Source of the DNA: Lytechinus pictus
Taxonomy: Eukaryota > Echinodermata > Echinoidea > Temnopleuroida > Toxopneustidae
NCBI RefSeq assembly: GCF_037042905.1
Contig: NC_087258.1
Span: forward strand, 2,805,001 to 2,869,000
Length of the DNA stretch: 64,000 nt
Reading direction: 5' to 3'
The notes beneath the pieces were generated by a model. That model had not been told where the DNA came from, ran no database searches, and saw nothing but the letters and a program-made list of their open reading frames with translations. The position numbers were made by a program, and so were the translations under genes. Below, piece after piece: positions 1 to 13,700 of the stretch. Numbering within the stretch: position 1 is the stretch's first letter; the number at the start of each line of letters is the position of its first letter.

Positions 1-189
1 CTGCGGTCATCAACACCTATTATCGTCGCTTAAAAGGCTACCTAATATAACTTTAGTCGGTGTTATTCATCTTGTTGAACAAAGTCATAGAGATAGACTA
101 TTAAAATATCCTTCTGAAATTTAAACATCAATTCAGTCTTCTTTCGGTCATGCAACCATATTAACACTTACTCGAGTTAATCCAAAAAA

Positions 190-640
190 TATGAAATTAG
201 AAAAGAGAATTAAAGAAAGGGAGGGATCAAGAGAGGGAGAGAGAGAGAGATTAAGAGAGGGGGGATCGAGAGTGAGCAACTGAGCATGGAGATCGAGCAG
301 ACGAGATGGGAGATCGAGGGGGAGGGGCCGGGAGCGGGCTGGAATAGAAGGGACTATAGGCGAGAAAGGAGGAGAAATTTGAGGTACAGACGGGATGACA
401 GAAAGACAAAAAGAGGAAGAAGAAGAAGAAAAAGGAGAAGCTCGAGATGGAGATAACATGAGATCGAAAGAGACAAGACAGAAAAAAAAAGAGAGGGGGT
501 TAGAATAGAGGAAATGATGAGAGAGGCGGGGAGAGTGCTGGGGTAGTCAGACAGGCAGACAGAAATCAAGACAGGAGAAACAAACACAGATAGATGGAGA
601 GAGAGCGGGGGATAGAGAGTGAGAGTAGCATGTTAATGTA
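190..640. repeat. Purine-rich (GA) low-complexity tract
   Basis: The plus strand is dominated by GAGAG, GGGA and AAGAAG words with few pyrimidines. The Ser/Leu/Pro-rich reading frames on the minus strand are products of this composition, not genes. Confidence 0.8.
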
Positions 641-3600
641 GTTTTTACCTGTTATCAAGCAAGCATGGGCGGATTACAGTAACACTTGTCCATTTCATTT
701 TTTTCATTTTACTCCTGACGCCATTTGTATTCGTCACTGTTCGTTGAAATTCACCTGCTAAAGAAAAGGCAGTAGAAAATAAAAATCGGTTTATATATCC
801 CGTAGGTAAGGTGTTGTATCTAGGGGTGGGGTTGGAATCAAGTATGATCATGGGGGGGGGGGAGGTAACACTACCCAATCCCAACCCCAAACAACAACAA
901 ATGACACGTCCTCTCCCCCTCCCTTCCCCACAAAAAGAACGAAATAAAGAATGAAAGACGAATATCTTTTAGTTAAGGAAATTGTGATAACCAATAAAAA
1001 TGAATAAAATTAGTACTAGTAAACATAAAAAATACAAAAAACAAACTTACCAGGGGGGGGGGAGGCGCAGACTAAATTACCCCGATCTATATTCGCCTGG
1101 GTGTTAAAGCTAAATCATCTTTGGTATCGCCGTCTTGCCGTTTGTTGAATGTTTTTTATTGCAAGTCAAAGCATTATAATAAGGCCATGCACTTCCGACA
1201 GACAGGTGACAATACCAGCTTAACGACACGAATTGATTTATGACACGAAACACTGATGCACTGTTCATTAAATAGATTCCATTCATAGATATGTATTATA
1301 ATTAGGCGATATTAGATGTATATCTCTATGACAATTTGATATGAGATTGGCATCAATAAATTAATCTCATAATGAATAATACTCCCTTTGGAGAATACAC
1401 CGGGACGCAGGGTCGTTGGAATTCGGGGAACCTTCATTGTACAAACGTTTTTTTTTTTATTAAATGAATGAACTTTTCAATAGGAAAATGATGACACTTT
1501 GGTGACATCTCTCGCATCACAAACCTTTTTTTTTAATTCCGTTTCTATTATAACAAATAAAAGTCAATTACGAAATTTACAAAGGAACAAACTTAATACC
1601 CCGTACACATCATAAACTTGTATTCAATAACACAGAGATTATTTATTCGAGCGTATTCTTACCTGAGGTATGTCCGAACTTCCTATAATATCACTGCCTT
1701 CAGTTTAAATCATGGATCCTACTAGAACGAATTGAGTTCTCCGTCATTTGATAACTCCGGCAATTAAATCCAATAGCTTCCGCCATCATAAAACTACATC
1801 TACAACAATGGAAAGTGAGAAACTTAAACAAAAAATCGAAAGATCCACAAATTAAAGCACAAACTTTTTTCTCTCTCTAAGCCACAGAAATTGGCACCCT
1901 CAACCCGCCCGGTTGGCTCATAATGTGAGGCGCTGGGTAAGCAATGAAAAAGAAGAAAAAGACCTGATCTTTTGAGGAAGGAAGTTGTAGAAAACCCAAG
2001 CAAAATTAAAAAAAGAGCGTTTCAGTTAAGAGGTGTATTGTATCCGTAGATCTAAACCTCTCTAAGGAACTTGTATTAATGAAGCCCGTTTGTTAAACGG
2101 TCTATTTGTTTTCCGCAATAGAGCAATGTATACCAGCTTTTCAATGGCTTCTGTAGTGCTTCCTAAGTTTGCTTTTCCACCAAATAAGTAAATATTCGGA
2201 AGGAGTTGTCTGGGGGAGGGGGTTGTTTTGGGCGACACACTGGACCAAACCATGTTATCTCATCTCATACACCGAGGTCTATAGCTGTGATTAATCTCCA
2301 GCCTAAATGATATCCATCGATAAAGGGTGTTCAAGGATCATGATTTCACCAAAAACAAACCATTTAAAGGAATTAATGTGCATCCTTACAAAGGTTTACA
2401 TTATGCGTAGACACATTTTGTCCATAGATAAACACAAAAAGTACAATTATAAAGGAGTGAACTTTAGGTTTGTCTTACAAATGTAATTATATTTCGAATG
2501 TATCCTTATCAATATAGGCATTCCAAATAAATATCAATAAGTACAAGCAACATCACATTGTAAGTGATCGCCGCTGTCACAGGCGGATAGAACAAGTGTG
2601 AAGTGTGGAATTGTTCGGCCCCAAGCAGGCATGCATAGGGGGAGATGCTTGGGTGGTGAGATGACTTTTTCTCTGCTAAACCCAGATTAAAACCATAAAC
2701 ATCAACAGACAGAAATATAATCTTTAAACGAACCTCGGCATAACAATTTGCCCTGTCATTTTCCAACATAATTGTCCCTCAGCCCCCACCCCATCTCCCT
2801 ATCACCATCATCATGATCACCATCATCATCATCATAATTCCCACCAACACCACCACCATTTATTTTGCAAGGTAAAAAATACAACAAACAAACATGTATT
2901 ATGCCATTTTCATATTTTCTTTAATAGCAAAAATAAAGGATGTTCATAACATTTAATTGTATAGAAATTATACCATTAAAATCAATTTTCATTTAGCTAA
3001 ATGATCCATATACCTCTAATATAAATGATGTGCATATTTGTTAAACTGGTGGCCACTAACTATAATTAAATCAGAACAATAAACCATACAACCATGTTTT
3101 GTAATAATTTTTCTGTACAAAAAACATAAACAAGAAAACATCAAAGAAAATTGTATGATACTGCGAAAATGGGAATTAATTATGTTGAATACATGGCATC
3201 AACACAAACTTCACACATGAAATCCTGCACCGTGCACAAAAAATATATTTTCAACTGTTATAAATTTCATTTAAAACATCTTTGTTTTAAACCTTGATTA
3301 AATATTACATTTTAGTGAATTTTAAGACCATTTCATATCTTTTATTGAAAAAAAACTAAATAATAATAAGCAACATATAGTGCTTATCATATCAATGTGT
3401 CTCATTGCTGCGTATTAGTTCATACATGTATAATATAAGCCACCCCCCCAAAAAAAACCCAGAACAACTAACTCTACATAAATATAAATGAGGTGTTTTC
3501 TCACATATTGTACTCTTGTGTGAGTGAAAAGAAAAACAACTTGTGACCTTCTTAAACATCTTTAACATTCTCAGAGGAGAGAAGGATGTTAGAATATGAT

Positions 3601-5651
3601 ACATGGATAAAAGTCCTTCTATCTCAAAACTGACAAAACCAGAAACTAAATGCAACATGACAATGATTGCACACAAATGAAACATAAATTAGTCAACAGC
3701 TTCAGTTGTATTGCCATGCAATAACAATAACAAATACATGTACATGTATTATAAAGCATGGTCTATATAATAGTCAGTGGTATATATTTCATCTTCATTT
3801 GACTGGGCATAAACACACAAATCCATGCATTGATCAAATCAGCATCAGATCATTATATAAAGTCAACTGTAATTTACAATTCATGTTTAGTTTTGTTTGC
3901 AACCCATGCAAAGATTTCGTTTTGTTGTGTTACCAATGTAAATGGGCCTGCTCTTTGTATGTATAACATATATGTTTGCTACAATGTCTTGAATTTGAAT
4001 AAAGTCATGAGTAGACAATTAGATAACTATCCTGATAATTTCAATAAAACACGATCGACTATACTCCCAAATTAGTCTTTAACATATGTTTGCACACTTT
4101 GATAAGAAATAAATTCAATTTGCTGTAAATGGCAAGACGACCACAAAATGAAAGATCAATTAAAAAATAAATATGTATATAATATCTTTGCAATGTATTC
4201 TCTCAGTTGTAGACAGAAAGACCGTCCTTGGAATAATATAATGCAGAAAACTCCGCTGTTCTCTTTATGGTTTCAAATTAGGATGAATTTCTATTAATCT
4301 GCATATCACATCCAGATATACGAGATAGAGACAATTTTTTCTAATCATTTTCTCACGAGGCAAAGGCAATTTATCGCAAATGAAAAAGAAATGATAAGAT
4401 ATTACTGGAAACATTTTATCATGTGATTTTTCCTTTCATGTTGTAATTTTATGCATTTGGGGAAAAGTTATGGGTAAGACTATTGAACTATACTAATGAA
4501 TGATTACAAAACAAGCAACCAGCTGCAAAAAATAATCTGCACATATCAACTCTAAACACATGGAGAAGGCCTATATAGCAGATTTGCGTAGGTACATCTA
4601 GTATTACAAAAGCTGGATAATTAGATGATAATGTAACAGCTATCACGGAGTTGAATGGCTAAGATTCAGATGACAACACCAATTGAGCTTTTTCAAACAG
4701 TTATTATTAAAGGCAAGTTTTCATTCACCCTGATACAAATATAAATTTTAGAGAGATCAATTTGCTGCTGTAGTTTTGAATATGATTTCCATGTCTTTTT
4801 TTAAACAATGAGAACGCAATTGGCAAGTATTTACGCATATCATTTGCGATAAATGGGCAAGGGTGGGGATGTTTTCAAAAGCTGTTTTTAATGTAAGTTA
4901 CGTATGATGACTATACACATGAATAGAATATGTTCTTAGGTGCTTACTCAGTTTTCAATTTCCATCAGCTTAAGACTATTCCATGAATGTCATACGAGAC
5001 ATTTGGTCAACAATATCTGATCTCTAAGGTGAATGCTTGAAAAATATATTTTTTTTTTTTTGGGGGGGGCCCAAGATAAAGTTCTAGACGGTAGTAAGAA
5101 GAAAATGTTGTGTGTCGTATGGGAAATCTGTGTCGATAAATCTGTTGGATTTTACTTTTCTTATTTTGTACCAAAATACAGTTCATGAAACGCCTATACT
5201 ACGGCTACAGTGAATTAAGTCCATTTTGCATAGCCTGGTTTCACTGAGTGTCTAATCCACAACTTTATGCTTAACAAGACTTTTGACAGGCTTTAAATAC
5301 ATGCATTACAAAATCAATTACTTTTCTCCCCATCTGCGACCTGTTAGTAAGAGAAATCAAATTAAGACCATACAAACATTGCCAAATTAATTCCCACACA
5401 AATAAAAACAACAATAAGGAAATATACACGGTAGTGTACAACATACTTCGAATGGAAATTATAACACATCAATTATTCATACCTTGCTTAACTTGGATAA
5501 ATCGTAATAGTGTCTCATGAATATAGTAGATTTCAAAATCTCAATATAGTACTGCTTTTCATAGATCATTGTAAACTTAACTTATTCCATCCACACTGAC
5601 AGAAAAATAATAATCAAAGACCGTCTTATGATATCATCTGATGCTCTAGAC
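641..5651. other. Gene-free AT-rich stretch
   Basis: No exon with credible splice sites or family similarity was found. It contains a CAT/ACC trinucleotide tract (about 2800-2862), several short G runs and many ACATGTA words. Part of it could belong to the long 3' UTR of the MFSD8-like gene, but no poly(A) signal could be chosen. Confidence 0.5.
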
Positions 5652-6528
5652 CAGGTCAGGGGTTCTCAAACTTTTTCTTTGAAGGGCCAGATGAGACTCC
5701 AAGTAAACCTGAAAGGGCCAAGGTGAAGTGGATACAAAAAAAATGTGCGTGAAGCGCAAAGACCCATGCGGTCGGGGTCCTAGATGCTTTTTTGTGCAAT
5801 CTGGCCCTTATTTTGGGAGCATTTAATCCAAACAAATTTATAATAGTTTCATATGGAACGCAGGCAAAAAAAAAAATCGAAATACAGCGAGAGTCAATAT
5901 TAATGATAACAAAATTGTATTACTTTGTTAAGAAAAGAAATCTAAATTGTACCTATAAATACCTGGTATTGGGGAGACAGATAATGTCTTGAAGTATCAA
6001 AGTAGAATGAATAATAGAGCATGTCTGTTGTAGACTCTAACAAGGATGTCAGTCTCCTAGTCACTTTCAACATGGGAAAAGTGACACTGTCTGTCAGCAA
6101 CAAGTTGCTTGAACCTTGGCACAAAAGGTATAATTACCAGATGAAGGCACTGGTGCAAATGTTCACTGGTCAAAAGACAAGTTGCTTCGGTATGACTAGT
6201 TAGTTCTTTAAAAATGTTCATTGTGGAAAATGCACTTTCGCACCTGTATGCAGATCTAAACATGGTGAGAACAGCGCTGGTCATCTAATAAGAAAGTAGA
6301 TCGAACAGACAGAAAAGACTCCACTAAACTTTGTTTAAAAGTGAAATTTATTTGACTGCCATTACTTTTATTACGGTTAGGTCTACATGGATACACAATG
6401 TAATTATATTGAGCTATGTTTCTTATCATGACTAAAGTGATAAAAAAAAACCAGCAGAGTCTCGCGGGCCGGATTGAGAATCTCCGCGGGCCGGATCCGG
6501 CCCGCGGGCCGTAGTTTGAGAACCGCTG
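5652..6528. mobile_element. hAT (Charlie-like) DNA transposon, internally deleted
   Basis: The termini match as inverted repeats (GGTTCTCAAACT near the left end, AGTTTGAGAACC near the right). They are flanked by a perfect 8-bp target duplication CTCTAGAC (5644-5651 and 6529-6536). The interior keeps the 3' part of a transposase on the minus strand. At 877 bp it is far shorter than an autonomous hAT, so it is non-mobile by itself. Confidence 0.88.
6057..6284 (-). pseudogene. hAT transposase C-terminal (dimerisation) remnant
   Basis: The frame reads YRCESAFSTMNIFKELTSH, then LTSEHLHQCLHL and PRFKQLV. This is the hATC dimerisation-domain signature seen in ZBED/SCAND3/GTF2IRD2-type transposases. 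The N-terminal BED finger and the RNase-H-like catalytic part are missing, so it is a relic inside the surrounding element. Confidence 0.85.
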
Positions 6529-6536
6529 CTCTAGAC

Positions 6537-7595
6537 CAACATATACATGCATGTTAAGCATTCAATCAAAGCAAGTTATTTTGCAAATATATATATATTA
6601 CATTGCATAAATTTTAAAACAATTGACAAGAAAAAGTGCATTTTTCATGTTAGTACTGGTAATAACTCTTCCCATAATCATAATTTGCTATTTCATTAGA
6701 ATATCATATTACTCATCGAATATCATAACTAGATGATTTGTGATACCTGCACTTCTCAAAACCCGTGATCTATAGTATGGCAGGCAGTGGGGCAATGAGA
6801 CAAAAAGTGGAGAAAGTGCATACATAGTGTGCGGGCATACCAGGAAATGATAACCGGGGTAATAGTAATTATAATGTAAAGCGTTGAAACAAAAAGTGCT
6901 ATATAAATGTATTATTATTATCATTATAATCATTATTGTTTCATTTTATTGCTATCTGATTGACACAGGTACATTGGCAGCTATTTGCATACTCATCAAT
7001 ATTCCTAAGTCACATGACCTGAAGTTTTAGAGGCGTAAGATTCTGTTCACAAAATTCAACATTTTTGCACATAAAACAACTTTTTTTTTATGAATCTAAC
7101 AGAACACAACTTCCAAAGATTACTTTTACAGATCAAACTGTGGCATGGTGAATTTTCAGATCTAAAGGTAAAAAAAAAAGGTGAAATATAAGCCACTTTT
7201 TTCACACTTTCTGTTTTTTACAGGGACAAGTACAAAAGACACGTCAGCATGGGAATTTGAGGAGCATTTTTTTGCACATATTTTGCTTCTCTGAAATGCT
7301 GTGGAAGTGTTTGGTAAATTTTTCGATCGCGAATTCAACTCGCGAATGTCGGGAGTCCCGCGATTCAACAAAAATTATGTACGTGAAAATAACAGCTTAC
7401 ACAGTAGAGAGAGTATGAAGTGAATGCAGATCAATTAGTAATATGCTGTCAAGAGTTGGTACCATAAATATTTAGGTGCCGATCAAATGAAGAATTGCTC
7501 TACATACTCGGAGCAAAGAAAAGGCTCAGTTTCACGGTGTTGTGTTGGATGGTGTTTTGGCATCAATCGAATTAAGAATTGATCATATTCTTTTC
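6537..7595. other. 3' flank of the MFSD8-like gene
   Basis: This stretch probably includes some 3' UTR. About 6880-6925 is a SINE-like tail ending GTGCTATATAAATGTATTATTA. No further coding sequence is visible. Confidence 0.4.
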
Positions 7596-7727
7596 TCATG
7601 CCTGTACGTCATCAGAGGGAAGCAAGGGTTCGGTTTCACTCTCTACATTGAGCATACTGGATGGTGAAACCACCCCCATGCGTTCAGACTTGGCCGTAAG
7701 ACGCTTCCAAGATGCCAGAACCATAAC
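7596..7727 (-). CDS. MFSD8-like terminal coding exon 12 (residues 510-552) with lysosomal sorting motif
   Basis: The acceptor is ATTTCAG and the stop is TGA at 7598-7596. It encodes a cytosolic tail VMVLASWKRLTAKSER..., with ETEPLL at 540-545 and LPSDD after it. This fits an acidic dileucine motif. No clear poly(A) site could be assigned downstream. Confidence 0.84.
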   Translation of the reverse strand, partial: VMVLASWKRLTAKSERMGVVSPSSMLNVESETEPLLPSDDVQA

Positions 7728-10700
7728 CTGAAATATCAAAGGATATTCTGTCAATATTTACATTATAGATTACATTACAAACAAAAAGTCATTTGAGTTT
7801 AAGAAACTTATTTGATACCTCATGTTTCAATGACTTTGTACAGGAAAGTGTTGCTGAGCTTAGATGTTAACCTTTGTTGAACCTTGTATGAATGACCCTT
7901 TACAGTAAACATTTTCATTTTCCAATAGATTATAAGGCCATAGTACTAATAAATCCATTTTAAAATTTCATATGATTTACATCAGAAAGGTACACAGGTA
8001 TTTTTCAAGACTTTTGCTCTATTACAGGTACTTTAGGAACTCCTTAATCCCTTTTTAATTGCAACTGTACAGGGGCTATTTTACAAAGAAGTATGATTGT
8101 TCTGATCAATCTCATGTATGGAAAGCCAGTACTGCCACAATCATTTGTCTAAAAGTATATACACATAAATGTAAACTTTCGTAATCGAGGACCATGCTCT
8201 TAGATCAGGACAATGATGATGCATACATACATGTATCTATCATATTCAGTGGACATGATTGGAAAATGATAAGCATTCTAGATGAAGATGTTGCTGGCTT
8301 TTCATACCTAATGGGGGGGGGGGGGGTGAGAAAGTATTTGCAACTAATTGCAAATTTCAGATGCAAATTTACAAGTGATAGATCAATTTTAACCAAAGCA
8401 AATCAATTTATACTTGTTGATGCAGCAAGCAGATTATCAATTTACAGTAAATTTGCGATGAAATGCATGACTTTCAATTTACTTTGAAACCTGTATTTGA
8501 TTTGCGATCAATTGCTAGTTTGTTGTAACATCCCATAAGATTAATTTGATTAATTGCACTCCTCGGTAAGACAAATGGGCGGAAATCCCATGTATTTTGG
8601 ACTGAATGACCTTACATTTTGGGTGATAACTTTTTTTTTTGCTTGTCAAATTTTCAAATTTTCCAGCCCTTGGTCCCCCTACCTTTGGGGACAGATTTCC
8701 ACATATGGTAAGACATGGCCCTTGACTCACCAATGCTAACACAAAGAGCACCACCATTACAATGAGCATGAGGAAAGGCTGCAAGACGGTGGATCCACTC
8801 CACAACGGTCCCATGATGGTAGCCAAGCCTCCTGTAGCTCTGCGGATACCTTGACTAAAACCTGTGATACACAAGATAATAAGATTCTTTTCATTATTAA
8901 GTCAAGAAATCTAAGTAAATTACCTTCAGGGTTTCATCATCAAGGACTAATTACATGATGTCATGCTATTCAAGTAGTGCATGTAGTAGGAGTGCAAGTA
9001 GTAGCGAGTTACAAAAGAGGTTCAATACATAGCATCATGCTATTCAGGTACAGTCCGACCTCTCTTATCCGGACACGTTGGAACCAGCACCAATCCGGAT
9101 AAGGGATTTATCCAGATCTGGGAGACCCAATAATCCCAATATTAAATATACGCAGCTGCTGCCTCAGCTCCCCAACGGCGGTAGCTACACGTTATCTATT
9201 GTAGTGGGCGCGCGTACAGACAGTACATTACGTCAAACCCCCATTTGCAGAAATACCGCAGTTCAGATTGCAAACTGCGGTATTAGACCCCAATTTGTAT
9301 TTGAAATCTAAAAAATCATTTCCAAGCCCTGGGGGTAATTTCATAAAGCTGTTCGTAAGTTAAGAGCGACTTTAACAACGACTGGTGATCATCGCCAATG
9401 GTTTGTACCATTTACCGCAAGACAGGATCACCAGTCGCTCTTAACTTACGAACAGCTTTATGAAACACCCGCCTGATCAACCCCGCTTGGCCAGGTAATC
9501 CCCACAGGCCAGATTATGAGCGTTGAGCCAAGGACGAAATGATAAACAACAGCTGTGCTATTACGTAAGACTTCTCTGCCTGTAGAAGGAACTTCGGAAT
9601 GAAATTATTGTATTCGATATTTAATCACGTTTTCAAAGGCATATTGTATTCAGAAATTCAATGCTAGCCCATTTTCAATTTGGAACGAAGAAAATCAACC
9701 TCGAAATAAGGAAAGTAAGTGAATAAAAAATGGCGGCATGTTTTCCCGGACCGCGCTCGGGCTGTTGTGTTATCTTCGGACAGAGGTCAAGAAACAGGTG
9801 TTTTGATACTTACATTGCATGCCTGGGGCAGTAGGGTTTGTCGTACTTGGAGAAGAGAATTCATTGAGAAAAACTGGGGTATAGTGTTCTCAAATGGAGG
9901 TTTTTCGTCATGATTCACTGCAGTGTCAGTGCAAATTATAGGTGGTATTTTTACGGAAATGAAATCGATCGATGGCCAAAACTGTTGGATAATTTACCTG
10001 CTAAAATGGTTGAGGTATACATCGAGCATACCTCGAAAGAAAGAGAATGACTCGATGAAACAAAGTTTTACAATTAGATTGTCGCGGGAGGTATCGCAGC
10101 TTTGCAATGTCAGCCATTGTTATACTGACTGTAGGCTCAAACGTAAGATGGCGCTGTCCAAATTGAGGCCTAGTGTTAGCTTGCGAGACATGTGTTGTTT
10201 TTATTGGGAAACAAAAAGAGAACGTGATTCTCTTTGTACTGCGCCCTGATTTACTGGAAAATTATCCTGCCTAAGTTCTCTGGGTGATAAGGGTGAGATA
10301 TTTTCATGAAAAATAATGTTGTTGTATGTAGACTATATTGGAAAATAAATGTAATCAAAGTGAGTTTGCATATAGGATTGAGTTTAGATTGAAATCTAAT
10401 TTCCTCACGTACTAGATTGAATTGAAAAAGAAAAAAAATCGGCAAATGTGCGTCCGGATAATAGAGAGATCTGGATAAGGGGAGGCCGGATAAGAGAGGT
10501 CGGACTGTATTCTGCAGGCACAGACCTTTGGTTTTCAGAGTGCACAATACAGAGTCTGAAGTAATGAGACTATATCCACTCGTGTATAGTGGCTGCTTGA
10601 CACAGACAGAGGGTTTGGAATTTAGTTTCAATCAAGACACGGTATAATTTGTTATAAGTGTCAAATTTAAGTCTGCACTTGCGGACGAATTTTCTTAATT

Positions 10701-13700
10701 GCAAAGTGTGTATTTCTTTACCAAAATGCATGAGTTCGCAACATTGCAAAAAAATTGAATATTCTATCTGTGTTGTACAACACCTCAAAGATATTCATGA
10801 CAATAAAGAAAATTTTTTTTTTTTCAAAATTAAGGTTTTTGGAAACGAGGAAAGAAATCTTGCATTAAAAAAACCTGAAGACTGAAGCAAGGAGCTTATG
10901 TCGGGTCACCATTCATTAAAAACATATACATACCCTGTATTTTTTGTGGCACAACCTTAGAGAACAGCGAGATGATGGAGACGGCTAAGAATGCTAAACC
11001 AGACACCTGAATTCCACAGCTTATGATAAACGTTGGTAAGTTCTTGGATGCATCACCTGTATGAGGAAAAAGGTAACAGGAAAAAGTCAGTTTCATAGTT
11101 TGTATAATACGTGTAGGATAAACATACATACAAGTATCATATAAGTAAACATTGAGAACATGAAGCTTAAAGCATATTTAAAATTATTTCAAATGACAAA
11201 TTTCCTCTCAGCCAATCAGCTGCAAGGATTTTAGTAGCTTATAACAGCTGTAAGTCAACATCACTGAAATACGGTTTCATAAAACACTTCTCTGATTGTC
11301 TCGGGCTAATACCTTGGGGTAAAATTCAGCAAGCATCTTTTTAATATCAAATAACTAATTTGCTTGCAGCCAATCAGATGCCAGGATTTTAGAAGCTTTA
11401 ATATGACAGTTGTCAGTGAAAATTATTTTGAAAAAAAAAAATCCTCTGAATGTCATCTCTTCGAAAAGTTTTAAGACGCACCTTTAAATGATTTCAAAGA
11501 ACAAATTTCCTCTCAACCAATCAAAAGGGAGGATATAATGAGATATCCTATATCTTTGAAACGGGGTCTCTCACCTGGTATCGATCGCGGAACAAAGATT
11601 GCAAGCAATCCTAATGACAAGGTTTCAATGACAAGACCGATGAGAAGAATCATTCTGTCGGAAACCTTCTTGCTCATTATTTTCACCACCAAGAAGAAAA
11701 TTAGGAGCTGGAAGCAAGATAAGAAAAAAAATCACTTCATATCCTGAGCATTGTTATAGATCATAGGGCTGATATAATATATTTCATTTATATCATCTAC
11801 ATGTATTACACCATATTATATTTTTCTGGAAGTTCTGCAATAATGCTGGGAATACTAAAACAAGTGAAACGCCTCTGGCAGTTTCGCCTGCATTACGCGA
11901 TTCAATATAGTAGCAGTGCTGATTTTAAAAACGACTAAAGAATAATCATTAAAAAAAAAATAATTCATATGATGATCAAATACTATGTTCATTGACCATA
12001 AATGACACTTGACCTTGATCGTGGGACCGAAGACTTAAGCAAGACAATAGGTGATACTTGATTACCCTTAATACATGTATGTCCCCATTTCATGAACAAG
12101 ATCCATTAACTTTCAAAGTTATAATGGCAATTCAACAAATCCGCCCAACATGGCCAAAATTCATTGACCTTGGTCATGTGATGTTCAGTACTACTTGATT
12201 ACCGCTATGTCCAAGCTTTATGAACTAGGTCCATATACATTCTAAGTTATGATGACATTTCAAAAACTTAACCTTTGGTTTCTGCCAACATGGTCTAAGT
12301 TCATTGACCCAAAATGACATTTGAGCTTGATCATGTACCCTTATGTCCAAGTTTCATGAACTGGGCCCATATACTTTCTAAGTTATGATGACATTTCAAA
12401 AACTTGATCTTTGGTTAAGATTTGATGTTGACGACGCCGCCGTTGCAAGAAAAGCGGCGCCTATACTCTTGTCCTCCTATGCAGGCAAGACAATTAGCAT
12501 TCTACATTGTTACAAGCCTTGCGGTCGCAGTAAAGTACAAATCGGCTTCAGGTCAATGTTGACAACGACGTCATTACGAATTGGAATTGAATTTGCTCTT
12601 ACTCCCAAAGGGAGGCTCGAAGCAGACCAGAATTTCAATTTTAATACACCATTAATTTGAAAATTTGATTGGTAAAACTGTACACGTTGGATTGTTCATA
12701 TCAAATGATATTACAATTTCTTTGAAAATCACATCGCAAAGTTTCTTGTAGTGTGCACTGGGAGTTAGTGTGTAAAAATCAATAAAATGTTTTTTAACCA
12801 GTGGGATAACTCTCGGTAGGCACAAGTGACATGCTTAATAAATATTTAAAAATAAATCAAATAAAAAACTCTTTAACATCAGGAACATTCAGTATGGCAG
12901 ATGTAAAATGCTTAAATTGATTGTGCAAACAAGATTAACGCCGAGCTTTGTAGTGCAATGATGTCGTAAACTACTTGACTGATTCACCTCAACTCCGCAC
13001 ACACAGTAAAATATACTGTTATCAATTTCATTGAAATTGAGATATATCTCATTTAGAGGAACCACAGCAGTCTGTAATAATAAAAGAACAAGAAAACAAT
13101 GGTTTACTATTCTTCATATTTGACTAGCTGGAGCACTTAAAATCTTTGCTCAACACACATGGACAGTTCCAAGGAGTGACATTCAGAAACAAGTTTTTAG
13201 CATTCAAACAAAGATATCACCCATACTTAAATAGTTATTTGCAAAGAAATGGTACCTGACAGTAGTTGCTGAAACCTAATTTTCAAATTAATAACATTTG
13301 TTATTTTGATCCACTGAATTAATGAGATATGAATATTCATAAACATGGTTACGAAGTGACGTAAAATGGACATGCATACATGTGTTTGAGGAGAAAACAT
13401 ATTGCTCAAACTCTGTGAACTTTGTTGAGTTATTGATTGGATTCTATGTTGTTCTAGCTTTAATATGCTGCATTACATTAAAAAATTGATGTATTTTTTC
13501 ATTAATTACAACTTAAAACATAAACCCATACCCGGTTACGGAGTGACATCTGAAATATTCACACACAGGCAACATAAAATGAACTTATATATATTTTTTT
13601 TTTAACAAAAACAAGCTATAGTTTTCTGTTAAATTGAAATTAAGTAAAAACAATATATGTAGTCCCATGTATAGAACTTTTTGTATGGTTTGGATTCTCC

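Noticed and set aside
8194..8487. 97-codon plus-strand frame in intron 11
   Set aside because: It contains a translated G run, lacks splice context and shows no family similarity.
9719..10249. Two plus-strand reading frames inside the pogo-like element as transposase fragments
   Set aside because: No DDE, HTH or CENP-B-like motif is visible, so they are probably chance frames in a non-autonomous element.
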